From NCBI RefSeq assembly GCF_014174215.1, contig NZ_JABEQL010000013.1, positions 1 through 64,000 on the forward strand: a stretch of 64,000 nucleotides of DNA, written 5' to 3'. The notes beneath the pieces were generated by a model. The model did not search any database. It worked only from the letters and a program-made list of their open reading frames with translations, and was not told where the DNA came from. This DNA is from Gluconacetobacter tumulicola (GTDB lineage Bacteria > Pseudomonadota > Alphaproteobacteria > Acetobacterales > Acetobacteraceae). Positions within the stretch are counted from its first letter, which is position 1. Every line of letters starts with the position of its first letter. Positions 9,186 through 18,625 of the stretch are shown piece by piece. The position numbers and the translations under genes are program-made.

Positions 9186-9896
9186 ATGAAAGTCCGGGAC
9201 ATCATGACATCACCGGTGTTCTGCCTCCAACCGACGCAGGGCATCTCCGACGCGATCCAGCTGATGCTGGAGCGCAGGATCAGCGGGGTGCCCGTCACCA
9301 CCTCGCAGGGGGAACTGGTCGGCATCGTGACCGAAGGCGACCTGTTGCGACGGCACGAGCTGGGCACGGTCGGCGCGCATTCGTGGCTGAAGGACCTCTT
9401 CCTCTCGCCCGGCAGCCGGGCGGAGGAATATGTCCACACCCATGGTCGCAAGGTGGCCGACGTGATGACCGACCAGCCGGTCACCATCGAGCCGGATGCG
9501 CGCCTGTCGGACGCCATCGACATGATGACCGTCCATCACGTCCGGCGCCTGCCGGTGCTTCAGGATGGCAGGGTGGTCGGTATTCTGGCGCGGGCCGATG
9601 TGCTGCGCGCGCTGCTGCCGCTGGCCGCCGAGCCACCCGTGGCCACCGATGACGATGTGATCCGGCAGTCGGTCGAGGCCGCGCTGGAAAGGGGGCTGGG
9701 TGCCGGGGTTCGGGACCTCGTGAAGGTCGAGGTCTATCATGGGGCGGTTGTCCTGAGCGGCGCCGTGACCGATGAGCGGCTGGTCTCGGCCACGCGGGTG
9801 GCGGCGGAGAACACGCCGGGGGTGACGTCGGTGACCAACCAGCTGATCGTCGTCGGGCCCTTTGTCGGGGCCAGCGTTCCGACGCCGCCTTTGTAG
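9186..9896 (+). CDS. CBS-pair and BON domain protein
   Basis: 236 residues from MKVRDIMTSPV; the frame is open upstream but this is where the CBS domain begins. Two CBS motifs (about 1-60 and 80-145: VRDIMTSPVF and VADVMTDQPVTIE) bind adenine nucleotides in this family. They are followed by a C-terminal BON domain (about 160-230: VEVYHGAVVLSGAVTDERL), often linked to membrane or envelope stress. It is probably a cytosolic energy sensor; its partner is unknown. Confidence 0.92.
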   Translation: MKVRDIMTSPVFCLQPTQGISDAIQLMLERRISGVPVTTSQGELVGIVTEGDLLRRHELGTVGAHSWLKDLFLSPGSRAEEYVHTHGRKVADVMTDQPVTIEPDARLSDAIDMMTVHHVRRLPVLQDGRVVGILARADVLRALLPLAAEPPVATDDDVIRQSVEAALERGLGAGVRDLVKVEVYHGAVVLSGAVTDERLVSATRVAAENTPGVTSVTNQLIVVGPFVGASVPTPPL

Positions 9897-9924
9897 GCAG
9901 GCCAAGCGGAAGCGGGTGCCGGCC

Positions 9925-10809
9925 CTAGCGGGCCGGCGTGCGGGCGGGGGAGAAATGCCGCGCCCCCGCCACGCAGAGTACGACCCCCATGGCGGTCAGC
10001 ACGAGTTGGCCGCCGACCGGTTCGTGCAGGGTCAGGAAGGCGAGGAAGAAGCCGAGGAACGGCTGGAGGAGCTGCAACTGCCCCACCGCCGCGATGCCGC
10101 CCAGCGCCAGCCCGCGATACCAGAACACGAACCCCAGGAACATCGAGAACAGGGTGACATAGACCAGCCCCGCCCATGCGGAGGGCGCGATGTCGCCCCA
10201 CTGGGCCGGCGCCGTCGCCATCGCGCCTGCCGCCGATACTGGCAGCGCCACCACCAGCGCCCAGCAGATGACGCGCAGGCCGCCGAGCGTGCGTGACAGG
10301 CGGCCGCCCTCGGCGTAGCCCAGTCCGCAGACGATGACGGACAGGATCATCGTCAGGTCGGCGCCGTAGGACCCCGCCCCGCCCCGGCGTGCGGCAAAGC
10401 CGCAGACCAGGGCCGCTCCGGCAACCGACCAGGCCCAGAAGGCGGCGGAGGGGCGCTCGCCCCCGCGCAGCACGCCGAACGTTGCCGTGGCCAGCGGCAG
10501 CAGGCCGAGGAACAGGATCGAGCGGGTGGAGGGCATGGCCTGCAGCGCCAGGGCGCTGAGCAGCGGAAAGCCCAGCACCACGCACAGCGCGACGACGGCC
10601 AGGGCGAGCAGGTCGCGCGGCGCCGGCACGCCGGCCCGGCACCGCCACAGGCACAGCCCCGCCAGAAGCCCCGCCAGGGCGGCGCGTGCCGCCGTGAGGA
10701 ACAGCGGGTCGAACCCCGCGATGGCCAGCTTGGTGGCCGGCATCGACCCGCTGAAGATCGTCATGCCGATCAGGCCTGCGATCCAGCCTTCCGTTGTTCT
10801 GTCCTGCAT
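9925..10809 (-). CDS. EamA/DMT superfamily transporter
   Basis: 294 residues with about ten hydrophobic segments in two EamA repeats (about 10-135 and 150-285). Family members export amino acids or other small metabolites across the inner membrane. The gene diverges from a MocR-type regulator that has lost its effector domain. A regulator/DMT exporter pair of this sort is common, so the exporter may have lost normal control here. Confidence 0.92.
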   Translation of the reverse strand: MQDRTTEGWIAGLIGMTIFSGSMPATKLAIAGFDPLFLTAARAALAGLLAGLCLWRCRAGVPAPRDLLALAVVALCVVLGFPLLSALALQAMPSTRSILFLGLLPLATATFGVLRGGERPSAAFWAWSVAGAALVCGFAARRGGAGSYGADLTMILSVIVCGLGYAEGGRLSRTLGGLRVICWALVVALPVSAAGAMATAPAQWGDIAPSAWAGLVYVTLFSMFLGFVFWYRGLALGGIAAVGQLQLLQPFLGFFLAFLTLHEPVGGQLVLTAMGVVLCVAGARHFSPARTPAR

Positions 10810-10875
10810 CGTTCCGTCCTTTCGTGCCGATCGGTGATGCGGCGGGCGGCGACGGGTTTCCAGATACGGTCCGGT

Positions 10876-10898
10876 ACAATTACAATGAACTGTATTGT
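10876..10898. promoter_or_regulatory. Probable MocR/GntR operator between exporter and regulator
   Basis: ACAAT occurs at 10876-10880 and 10882-10886 and is mirrored by ATTGT at 10894-10898. This gives both a direct and an inverted arrangement, typical of MocR-type operators. It lies in the 106-base gap between the divergent genes. Confidence 0.45.
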
Positions 10899-10915
10899 TC
10901 AGGGGACCGATACGG

Positions 10916-11251
10916 ATGGACGTTCAGCAGGCGGATGGGACGCGGGTGGCGCAGGTGATGGGGCTGGTGCGCCACCGGATCGAGCGGCGGTTGCTGACGC
11001 CGGGTGCCCGCCTGCCCTCGATCCGCGCCATGGCGGATGGTGCCGGGGTGTCGAAATCCACCGTCGTGGAGGCTTATGACCGGCTGCATGCCGAAGGGGT
11101 TATCCGCTCCCGCCCCGGTGCGGGCTTTTATGTCGCCGCCCCGCTGGCGCCGCTGTCGCTGGACGTGCCGTCATCGGAGCCGGCGCGGATGGTCGATCCG
11201 GTCTGCATGCTGCGGGCGTCGCTGGAGCAGGACCCCTTGCCGTTTCGTTGA
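10916..11251 (+). pseudogene. Truncated MocR/GntR-type regulator (DNA-binding domain only)
   Basis: 111 residues comprising a clean GntR winged helix (about 8-75: RIERRLLTPGARLPSIRAMA, then SKSTVVEAYDRLHAEGVI). The linker that normally leads into a PLP aminotransferase-like domain follows (MVDPVCMLRASLEQ), and then a stop. MocR regulators are usually about 450-500 residues, so about three quarters is missing. The break coincides with the tail of an HxlR gene read from the opposite strand. The remaining domain could still bind DNA without effector control. Confidence 0.8.
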
Positions 11252-11604
11252 TCGAACGCCTGTCGGGCCAGTTCGACCTCCGGCATTTTTGCGTAGGTCC
11301 AGGCGTAGAGGGCCTTGAGGGGGTCCTGGAGGGTGCGGCCCAGGGGGGTGATTTCGTATTCGACGGCGACCGGGGAGGTCGTGATCACGCGGCGGGAGAC
11401 CAGGCCGTTGCGTTCCAGACGGCGCAGGCACTGGGTGAGCGCCTTTTGCGTCACGCCTTCCAGCAGGCGGCGGATGGCGTTGAAGCGCAAGGGGCCGGGA
11501 TGGAGGACCGCCAGCACCATCATCGACCATTTGTCCGCGATCTGGTCGAAGAGTATGCGGCTGGGGCAATCGCCGGCGAAACGTTGCGGGTTGCAGACCG
11601 TCAT
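11128..11604 (-). CDS. HxlR family transcriptional regulator with abnormal C-terminal tail
   Basis: 158 residues. The HxlR winged helix is clear at about 10-115 (CPSRILFDQIADKWSMMVLA, FNAIRRLLEGVTQKALTQCL, RRLERNGLVSR). From about residue 120 the frame runs antisense through the truncated MocR gene, giving a low-complexity Ser/Gly tail (AGSDDGTSSDSGASGAAT) that is not part of the family. The tail looks like a read-through product of a rearrangement. It is divergent from the Old Yellow Enzyme homologue, which it probably regulates. Confidence 0.85.
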   Translation of the reverse strand: MTVCNPQRFAGDCPSRILFDQIADKWSMMVLAVLHPGPLRFNAIRRLLEGVTQKALTQCLRRLERNGLVSRRVITTSPVAVEYEITPLGRTLQDPLKALYAWTYAKMPEVELARQAFDQRNGKGSCSSDARSMQTGSTIRAGSDDGTSSDSGASGAAT

Positions 11605-11632
11605 CTGCGGTTTCCTTGCATATACCTGGGCG

Positions 11633-11659
11633 ACTTCAGGTGCCTGATTGACGTCAGGT
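11633..11659. promoter_or_regulatory. Candidate HxlR operator with palindromes and a direct repeat
   Basis: In the 100-base gap between hxlR and the flavin oxidoreductase there are TCAGGTGCCTGA (11636-11647) and TGACGTCA (11649-11656), both perfect palindromes. ACTTCAGGT and ACGTCAGGT form a direct repeat 18 bases apart. The location suggests control of one or both divergent genes. Confidence 0.5.
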
Positions 11660-11704
11660 CTACGATGTATACCGTCCGGCGCCGGATCACAACGGAGCCT
11701 GTCG

Positions 11705-12823
11705 ATGTCTCGTGCCGAAAACAGCGTGCTTTTTCGCCCCTTCCGCCTCAAGGGGCTCGAACTCAAAAACCGGATCGTCATGGCCCCCATGACCCGGCTG
11801 TTCGCGCCCGAGGGCGTGCCGGGAGAGGCCAATGCCGCCTATTATCGTCGTCGCGCCGAGCGGGAGGTGGGGCTGATCCTGTCCGAAGGGACCGTGATCG
11901 ATCGGCCGACTTCGCGCAACGAGCCCACCATTCCCTTCTTTCATGGCGATGCCGCGCTGGCGGGGTGGAAGCAGGTGATCGATGCCGTGCATGAAGCCGG
12001 TGGGCGCATGGGGCCGCAGATCTGGCATACCGGGTCCATACCGGGCATGACCGGCTGGCAGCCGGAGACGCCAATCGAAAGCCCGTCCGGCCTGCTGGCC
12101 CCTGAGGCGCCGCGTGGCGAGGCCATGAGCGAGGAAGCGATTGCCGACACCGTGGCGGCATTCGCGAAGGCGGCGGTGGAGGCCAGGAAGCTTGGATTCG
12201 ACACGCTGGAGCTTCATGGGGCGCATGGGTATCTGATCGACCAGTTCTTCTGGTCGGGCACCAATGGGCGGACCGACCGCTATGGCGGTGCCACCATCCG
12301 GGAACGGTCGCGCTTTGCGGCCGAAGTGGTGGCGGCGGTGCGCCGGGCCGTGGGCGATGATTTCCCCATCATCCTGCGTGTCAGCCAGTGGAAGCAGCAG
12401 GATTTTGCCGCCCGGCTGGCCGAGACGCCGGACCTGATGGCGGACTGGCTGGCGCCGCTGGTCGAGGCCGGTGTGGACATTCTGCATTGCTCGCAGCGGC
12501 GCTTCTGGGAACCTGAATTTCCGGAAATCGACGGCGAGAACGGCCTGAATTTTGCCGGCTGGGCGAAGAAGCTGACCGGGGCCGCGACCATCAGTGTCGG
12601 TTCGGTCGGGCTGTCGGGGGATATGGTGGCGACCTTTAACGGGGAAGGTGCGGATTCGACCGGAATCGCGCCGCTGATCGCGCGGATGGAACGTGACGAG
12701 TTCGACCTGATCGCCGTCGGCCGTGCGCTGCTCAGCGATCCGGACTGGGTGGTGAAGGTCAAGGCCGGGGACCATGGGAATCTGAAGGGCTTCGACCGCG
12801 CGGCACTGGCCGAACTCGTTTGA
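11705..12823 (+). CDS. NADH:flavin oxidoreductase, Old Yellow Enzyme family
   Basis: 372 residues from MSRAEN. A (beta/alpha)8 FMN barrel with family markers: NRIVMAPMTR near the N-terminus, HGAHGYLIDQFF (substrate/FMN site), NGRTDRYGG and the C-terminal VGRALLSDPDW. The usual HxxH-like substrate motif is replaced by QIWHTG. Family members reduce activated alkenes using NAD(P)H. It diverges from an HxlR regulator, a frequent arrangement for electrophile-inducible reductases. Confidence 0.94.
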   Translation: MSRAENSVLFRPFRLKGLELKNRIVMAPMTRLFAPEGVPGEANAAYYRRRAEREVGLILSEGTVIDRPTSRNEPTIPFFHGDAALAGWKQVIDAVHEAGGRMGPQIWHTGSIPGMTGWQPETPIESPSGLLAPEAPRGEAMSEEAIADTVAAFAKAAVEARKLGFDTLELHGAHGYLIDQFFWSGTNGRTDRYGGATIRERSRFAAEVVAAVRRAVGDDFPIILRVSQWKQQDFAARLAETPDLMADWLAPLVEAGVDILHCSQRRFWEPEFPEIDGENGLNFAGWAKKLTGAATISVGSVGLSGDMVATFNGEGADSTGIAPLIARMERDEFDLIAVGRALLSDPDWVVKVKAGDHGNLKGFDRAALAELV

Positions 12824-12862
12824 GGCGGTAACGATCTGCCCGCTGCCATGGTAGGGTTGGCC

Positions 12863-13360
12863 ATGGCGAACACGAAGATCCTGATCAGTGCCTGTCTTCT
12901 GGGCCACCCTGTCCGCTATGACGGGGGGGCCAAATCCGCCCGGCACCCGGCCCTGGACCGGTGGCAGGCCGAAGGGCGGCTGGTGCCCGTCTGCCCCGAG
13001 CTTTCGGCGGGCTTCCCTGTGCCGCGCCCGCCTGCCGAAATCGCCGGTGGGCGGTCCGGTCAGGCGGTGCTGGCGCGGATGGCCCGTGTGATCACAGCGG
13101 GCGGCGCGGATGTGTCGGATCTCTTTATTGCAGGGGCCGAAATTGCTCTGAGCCTGGCCCGGGAGCATGCGTGCCGGTTTGCCATCCTGACCGATGGCAG
13201 CCCCTCCTGCGGAAGCCGCTTCATTTATGACGGGAGCTTCGGCGGCGGGCGGCATGACGGTGTGGGTGTGACGACGGCGCTGTTGCGCGCCCATGGCGTG
13301 CGGGTTTTTGCGGAGAGCGGGATTGGGGAGCTTCAGGCGCTTCTGGATATGGGGGGCTGA
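12863..13360 (+). CDS. DUF523 domain-containing protein
   Basis: 165 residues starting at MANTKILISACLLG, where the family normally begins. Conserved Cys residues are in SACLLGHPVRYDG, VCPELSAGFPVPRPP and DGSPSCGS. DUF523 proteins occur widely in bacteria; the function is not established and a metal or redox role is only suggested by the cysteines. It starts 39 bases after the oxidoreductase stop, so it may be co-transcribed, and it is followed by a terminator-like hairpin. Confidence 0.9.
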   Translation: MANTKILISACLLGHPVRYDGGAKSARHPALDRWQAEGRLVPVCPELSAGFPVPRPPAEIAGGRSGQAVLARMARVITAGGADVSDLFIAGAEIALSLAREHACRFAILTDGSPSCGSRFIYDGSFGGGRHDGVGVTTALLRAHGVRVFAESGIGELQALLDMGG

Positions 13361-13383
13361 GGGGGGAAGCGGCGGTTGTTTCT

Positions 13384-13405
13384 GTTCTTTTTTGAAAAAA
13401 AGAAC
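13384..13405 (+). terminator. AT-rich hairpin terminator after the DUF523 gene
   Basis: GTTCTTTTTT-GA-AAAAAAGAAC forms a 10-pair stem 24 bases after the DUF523 stop. T-rich runs on both sides suggest it may act in either direction. Confidence 0.65.
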
Positions 13406-13577
13406 CAAAAAACTTCTTATCTTTTTTGGGATTTTGTTTTTTGAACGGGCATCGTTCCTGAATGGATGTTTTGAATCCGCATGGGCGGCCGGTTGATCAT
13501 TGCGTGTGGCCGGTCTTTCATGAGGCGCCTGGACGGAGAGGCGGAATGGGCCTCGTTCGGTCCCATTCGCAGGAATC

Positions 13578-16500
13578 ATGACCATGAAACGCCATTTTGG
13601 GGCGGGATATGCCGCGCTGATCGCCCTTTCATCCGCATGCGCTGTGGTCTCGGCTGCGAAGGGGGCGCCTGTCCTGTCCGAGCGCTTCGATGGTGCTGAC
13701 AGCTTCCCTCCCCTCTCGGGTCCTGGCTGGGCAGCTTCACTGGTTGCGGGGCCGGGAAGAAACGAGGTGGTGACGGCGCATCCCGATAGCGGGTTTACGG
13801 GCCTGCACGCGATGCGGTTCGATGCGCGCGGCGTGCCGGTGCGTGCGGTCGTGAAGACAGTGCCGCCGGCGGACCGGGTGGCGGTCACGCCGGATAGCGT
13901 GCTGCGCTATATGATCTTTCCCGTCGATGATCCGCTGTCCCTGACCGACCCTGCGACCGCGACGGCGCTCGATATCGTCTTTGACGATGGCACCCGGGCC
14001 TCGTCGCTGGGGGCGCGGGATATTGCCGGCGCGCCGCTGACCCCGCAGGGACAGGGACGGAGCCTGTATCCGAACCAGTGGAACATGGTCGAAGTGCCCC
14101 TGGGGGCGATCGCGCGCCACAAACGTATCGCGGCGATCGAGGTGCAGGCGGGGCGGCCCGGCGGGGGTGCGTATCACGTCTATTTCGATGATATCAGCAT
14201 CGGCGATGCGGAAAGCATGCAAGGGGCCACGCCTGCCGATCTGGTCGATACACGGCGCGGCACCAATGCGAACGGCCATTATTCGCGCGGGAACAATTTT
14301 CCCGCCGTTGCCGTGCCGCATGGATTCAATTTCTGGACGCCGGTTACGCGCGGCGATTCCGACTGGCTTTATCAGTATCAGGACCGAAACGACGCGCAGA
14401 ACAGGCCGAGGCTTCAGGCGATCTCGCTCAGCCACGAGCCCAGCCCCTGGATGGGGGACCGGCAGACATTCCAGATCATGCCCGTGCCGGGTGGTGCGCC
14501 GCCCTCCGCCGACCGGGGGTTAAGGTCGGCAGGTTTCGACCATGCGCATGAGGCGGCGTTACCCTATCGTTACAGGGTGGCGCTCGACAATGGGATCGTC
14601 GCGGAAGTTGCGCCGACGGATCATGCTGCCATCATGCGTTTTTCCTATACGGGTGACCAAGGACAGATCGCATTCGACAATATCGGCGATCATGGGCGCA
14701 TCGTCATCGCGCAGGACGGCATGAGCGCCGATGGATACACGGATGTTGCCAGCGACCTGTCGACCGGGGCGACGCGCATGTTCGTCCATATCGTCTTCGA
14801 TCGTCCCGCCAGGGCGCAGGGGCGCCTGACGGGCCAGAAGCGCGACGATGTGCAGGCATGGACGGCGTTCGATACCTCCGGTGGTCGGCCGGTGACGCTG
14901 CGGATCGCGACATCGCTGATCGGCATCGACCAGGCGCGGCACACGATGGCGATGGAATTGCCGGAGGGGACGACATTCGACGCCGTGGCGGCGGCGGCAA
15001 AGGCCGAATGGAACAGGACTCTGACGCGGGTGGCGATTCCCGGCGCGCCGATTGACGAGCAGAGGACGCTCTACGGCAATCTTTATCGTCTCTATCTCTA
15101 TCCGAACGCGGCTTACGAAAATGCCGGCAGCCCGCAGGCGCCGTCCTTCGTGCATGCCAGCCCATTCGCGGCGCCGGTAGGGCCGAACAGCGAGACGCAT
15201 ACGGGAGCGCGGGTCGAGACGGGGAAGCTCTTCGTCAATAACGGGTTCTGGGACACATATCGGACGGCGTGGCCTGCCTATGCGCTGTTGACCCCCGACG
15301 AGGCGGGGACGCTGATCGATGGGTTCGTGCAGCAATATCGCGAAGGCGGGTGGATCGCGCGCTGGTCTTCGCCGGGCTATGCGGACCTGATGACGGGGAC
15401 GAGTGCGGATGTCGCCTTCGCCGATGCCTGGGGCAAGGGGGTGCGCCATTTCGATATTTCCAGCTTTTACCAGGCCGCGTTGAAGGATGCGACCGTGGTG
15501 CCGGATGATCCGGGTGTGGGGCGCAAGGGGTTGGCGCGTTCCATCTTCCGGGGTTACACGGACACCGACACGGACGAGGCGCTGTCCTGGTCCAGTGCCT
15601 CCACGCTCAATGATTTCGCGATCGGCACGATGGCGGCGGATCTGGCGCGGATGGCGCGTGCGGGATCGGCGGAACGGGCGGATTTCGAGGCGGAGGCCTG
15701 GTATCTGCGGAATCGCGCGCTGAACTATGTCAATCTGTTCGACCGCGACGTTGGATTCTTTGTCGGGCGGCGGCCGGATGGCGCGTGGCGTGTCGGGAAG
15801 GACATATTCGACCCTCTGGCGTGGGGTGGAGATTATACGGAGACGAATGCCTGGACCATGGCGTTCGATCCGGTTCAGGACGTGCAGGGGCTGATGAACC
15901 TCTATGGCGGTCGCGACGGGCTGGCCCGCAAGCTCGATGCGTATTTCGCAACGCCGGGCGTCTATCATGTGGGCGCGTATGGCGGCGTTATCCATGAGAT
16001 GCGGGAGATGCACGATATCCGCATGGGACAATACAGCCACAGTAACCAGCCGGCGCATCATATCCTCTATATGTACGATTTCGCGGGGCTGCCGTGGAAG
16101 GCCCAAGACAAGATCCGCGATGTCATGAACCGGCTGTATCGCGGCACGGCGATCGGGCAGGGCTATCCGGGCGACGAGGATAATGGCGAGATGTCTGCCT
16201 GGTGGGTGTTCAGCGCCGCCGGTTTCTACCCGTTGCGGGTTGGCACGCCGACCTACGCGATCGGCGCGCCGCGTTTCGAGACGATGCAGCTTGCCTTCGA
16301 CAATGGGCGGCGCCTGACCATCGAGGCGCCGGGCGTGAGCGACCGCAGGCGGTTTATCCAATCCGTGACGCTGAACGGCAGGAAGCTGACGCGGTGGTGG
16401 CTGTCCCATGCGGACATCGCCGCTGGCGGCACATTGCATTTCACGATGGGCGACCGGCCGTCGCCGTGGGGGACGGGGGCGGATGCCGCCCTGCCCTCCC

Positions 16501-16910
16501 TGACCCGTGGGAGCGCCATGCCCGAACCGGCCATGGACCTGATAGACCGGGAACAGGCGCGCAGGGAGGGACCTGCCGCGCTGTTCGACAATGATGCGAT
16601 GACCAGTGCGCCGGTGCCGGGCGACGGCCTGAAGGCGGTGTTTCCTCGTGCGGCGACCGCGCTGGCCTATACGGTCACGTCGGGCGGCGACCTGAACGAT
16701 GGTGCGCAGGCGTGGGATCTGGCGGCATCGGATGATGGTGTGAACTGGACGGTCATCGACCATCGCGAGGCCCAGCATTTCGCATGGAAGCGGCAGACCC
16801 GGCCCTTCCTGATCGCGGACCCGCGCCCGCATCTTCTGTATCGCTGGCGGCCTGAAGGGGCACATCCGGCGACGATCGGCGAGTTCGAGCTGCTGGGGTA
16901 CCCCGGGTGA
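13578..16910 (+). CDS. GH92 family alpha-mannosidase-type glycosidase, exported
   Basis: 1110 residues with a signal peptide (about 1-27). An N-terminal beta-sandwich (about 30-215) precedes the GH92 catalytic region (about 220-960), recognised from NNGFWDTYRTAWPAY, MGQYSHSNQPAHHILYMY and GYPGDEDNGEMSAWW. A C-terminal carbohydrate-binding-like domain ends the protein. GH92 enzymes are Ca-dependent exo-alpha-mannosidases, most familiar from gut Bacteroidetes. It stands alone without transport or regulatory partners. An ATG six bases further in (MKRHFG) is an equally good start. Confidence 0.93.
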   Translation: MTMKRHFGAGYAALIALSSACAVVSAAKGAPVLSERFDGADSFPPLSGPGWAASLVAGPGRNEVVTAHPDSGFTGLHAMRFDARGVPVRAVVKTVPPADRVAVTPDSVLRYMIFPVDDPLSLTDPATATALDIVFDDGTRASSLGARDIAGAPLTPQGQGRSLYPNQWNMVEVPLGAIARHKRIAAIEVQAGRPGGGAYHVYFDDISIGDAESMQGATPADLVDTRRGTNANGHYSRGNNFPAVAVPHGFNFWTPVTRGDSDWLYQYQDRNDAQNRPRLQAISLSHEPSPWMGDRQTFQIMPVPGGAPPSADRGLRSAGFDHAHEAALPYRYRVALDNGIVAEVAPTDHAAIMRFSYTGDQGQIAFDNIGDHGRIVIAQDGMSADGYTDVASDLSTGATRMFVHIVFDRPARAQGRLTGQKRDDVQAWTAFDTSGGRPVTLRIATSLIGIDQARHTMAMELPEGTTFDAVAAAAKAEWNRTLTRVAIPGAPIDEQRTLYGNLYRLYLYPNAAYENAGSPQAPSFVHASPFAAPVGPNSETHTGARVETGKLFVNNGFWDTYRTAWPAYALLTPDEAGTLIDGFVQQYREGGWIARWSSPGYADLMTGTSADVAFADAWGKGVRHFDISSFYQAALKDATVVPDDPGVGRKGLARSIFRGYTDTDTDEALSWSSASTLNDFAIGTMAADLARMARAGSAERADFEAEAWYLRNRALNYVNLFDRDVGFFVGRRPDGAWRVGKDIFDPLAWGGDYTETNAWTMAFDPVQDVQGLMNLYGGRDGLARKLDAYFATPGVYHVGAYGGVIHEMREMHDIRMGQYSHSNQPAHHILYMYDFAGLPWKAQDKIRDVMNRLYRGTAIGQGYPGDEDNGEMSAWWVFSAAGFYPLRVGTPTYAIGAPRFETMQLAFDNGRRLTIEAPGVSDRRRFIQSVTLNGRKLTRWWLSHADIAAGGTLHFTMGDRPSPWGTGADAALPSLTRGSAMPEPAMDLIDREQARREGPAALFDNDAMTSAPVPGDGLKAVFPRAATALAYTVTSGGDLNDGAQAWDLAASDDGVNWTVIDHREAQHFAWKRQTRPFLIADPRPHLLYRWRPEGAHPATIGEFELLGYPG

Positions 16911-17051
16911 GGCCCCTTCTCTGATTCGTTAATGCTGTTCTTTCATATGGTATTTTTCGAATCGGGAGCGGCATCTCGACGTGGCGGGGGCCATGAGCTG
17001 CATCGTCATGCCTGTTGCCACGCCGGATGCGCGCTTGGGCCCGGAAGGGCG

Positions 17052-17426
17052 TTAATGCCCCAGGGGGCCTTCGTAATATTTTTCGATCTGGTGACCGTAT
17101 AGTTGATCGCTCCAGTTGGGCATGGTTTCCGAGGTGTAACTCGGAGCCCCCTTCAGCTGATCCGGTGTCAGGTCGACGACATAACCCTGACGATTCACGT
17201 CGTAGTGCAGGGCCCGCCATGGAAGGGGGTGGTAGCTGTTGCCCATTCCGAGAAAGCCGCCGAAACTCATGACGGCATAGGCCACGTGGCCGGTCTGTTT
17301 ATCGACCATGAAGTGACTGATCGTTCCCAGCTTTTCGTTGGCTGGTGAATAGACCGCCGTGCCCTCGACCTTGTCGGAGGCGATGAGTTCGTGCGTCTCG
17401 TCAATTCTGGTTGTGGTATCCGCCAT
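17052..17426 (-). CDS. PRC-barrel domain protein
   Basis: 124 residues; the start MADTTT has a strong CAACAGGAGG. The PRC-barrel fold spans about 10-90 (LIASDKVEGTAVYSPANEKL, then GTISHFMVDKQTGHVAYAVM). Such free-standing proteins are common in alphaproteobacteria, often stress-induced and of unknown function. It is monocistronic. Confidence 0.9.
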   Translation of the reverse strand: MADTTTRIDETHELIASDKVEGTAVYSPANEKLGTISHFMVDKQTGHVAYAVMSFGGFLGMGNSYHPLPWRALHYDVNRQGYVVDLTPDQLKGAPSYTSETMPNWSDQLYGHQIEKYYEGPLGH

Positions 17427-17759
17427 GATGGCCTCCTGTTGCTTGGACCACGGTGGGTAGGTCGGCACGATCATGCGCCGGACAAGGGAAGACGGGATTT
17501 TCTTTTACACGATCTCTTGAAGGGGCGAGACACGCCGGATTTTGGAAGAAAAAGGAAACAGTTGGGTTTTCCTCGAAAACGTGGAATCGTCATCAGGCAG
17601 CGTGCGGGCTTGGCACTGCCTGGGAAGAGTTTTCCGGTTTTTAATAAGACGATACAAAATCGCCATTATGCGAGAATAGATCAAGGAGGTGGTTTCAGGC
17701 AGCTTGCGAGCGGCCGTGGCGTCGTGAAACGATCATGAAGAGAGGATGAGAGACGGAAG
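17427..17759. other. Intergenic region between PRC-barrel and aldo/keto reductase genes
   Basis: 333 bases, AT-richer than the neighbours, shared by two divergently transcribed genes. It must hold both promoters. A 63-codon plus-strand frame at 17453-17644 has no recognisable motif and no convincing ribosome binding site, so it is not called. Confidence 0.5.
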
Positions 17760-18599
17760 ATGAACGACATGCCCCATACGCCCGGCAAGCGTGCCCAGCC
17801 GCATATCCCGCTCAATGACGGCACGACGATGCCGCAGATGGGCCTTGGCGTGTGGCAGATGCTGGCCGGGGAGACGGCGGCGATCGTGCGGCATGCGGTC
17901 GCGGCCGGGTATCTGGCCGTGGACACGGCCGCGATCTATGGCAACGAAGAGGGCGTGGGAGAGGGGTTGGCGGGCCGGCCCGACATCTATGTGACGACCA
18001 AGATCCGGAATGATGAGCAGGGTTATGACACGACGTTGCGGGCGTTCGACGCCAGCCTGCGCAGGCTGCGCCGCGAGAGGCTCGACCTCTATCTGATCCA
18101 CTGGCCCAAGCCTGCCGAGGGGCGGTTCGTCGAGACCTGGAAGGCGATGGTCGCGCTCCGGCGGGAGGGGCGGGTGAAATCGATCGGCGTTTCGAATTTC
18201 CGGGCCGAGGATCTGGCGCGCATCATCGATGCGACCGGCGTGGTGCCGGCGGTCAACCAGATCGAACTGCATCCGCGTTTTCAGCAGCGTGCGCTGCGTG
18301 CCGTCAATGAAACACATGGGATCAGGACCGAATCCTGGAGCCCGCTCGGCCAGGGGCAGGTGCTGGACGATCCGGTGATTGCGAAGATTGCCGCGAAACA
18401 CGGCAGGACCGCCGCGCAGGTGATCATCCGCTGGCATATCGACAGTGGGCTGATCGTCATTCCCAAATCGGCCACGCCGAAGCGGCTTGACGAGAATATT
18501 GCCGTCTTCGATTTTACGCTCGATGCGGAGGATATGCGGCAGATCGCCGGTCTGGATCGGGCGGATGGCCGGATCGGGCCGGACCCGTCCATATATTAG
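17760..18599 (+). CDS. Aldo/keto reductase, 2,5-diketo-gluconate reductase type
   Basis: 279 residues. AKR signatures are in order: YLAVDTAAIYGNEEGVG with catalytic Asp and Tyr, the catalytic Lys in VTTKI, the His in LIHWP, and the NADPH-binding IPKSATPKRLDEN. The best match by pattern is the DkgA/DkgB group, which reduces 2,5-diketo-D-gluconate and methylglyoxal; this would suit an organism with periplasmic sugar oxidation. A near-copy of its last 20 codons occurs at 20725-20785. The cupin gene starts 26 bases downstream. Confidence 0.94.
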   Translation: MNDMPHTPGKRAQPHIPLNDGTTMPQMGLGVWQMLAGETAAIVRHAVAAGYLAVDTAAIYGNEEGVGEGLAGRPDIYVTTKIRNDEQGYDTTLRAFDASLRRLRRERLDLYLIHWPKPAEGRFVETWKAMVALRREGRVKSIGVSNFRAEDLARIIDATGVVPAVNQIELHPRFQQRALRAVNETHGIRTESWSPLGQGQVLDDPVIAKIAAKHGRTAAQVIIRWHIDSGLIVIPKSATPKRLDENIAVFDFTLDAEDMRQIAGLDRADGRIGPDPSIY

Positions 18600-18625
18600 G
18601 CGGCACTTGAGAAGGGCGAAAAAGA

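Noticed and set aside
11687-13888. A 733-codon minus-strand frame across the OYE, DUF523 and GH92 start
   Set aside because: It spans three well-supported plus-strand genes and their spacers and has no recognisable domain.
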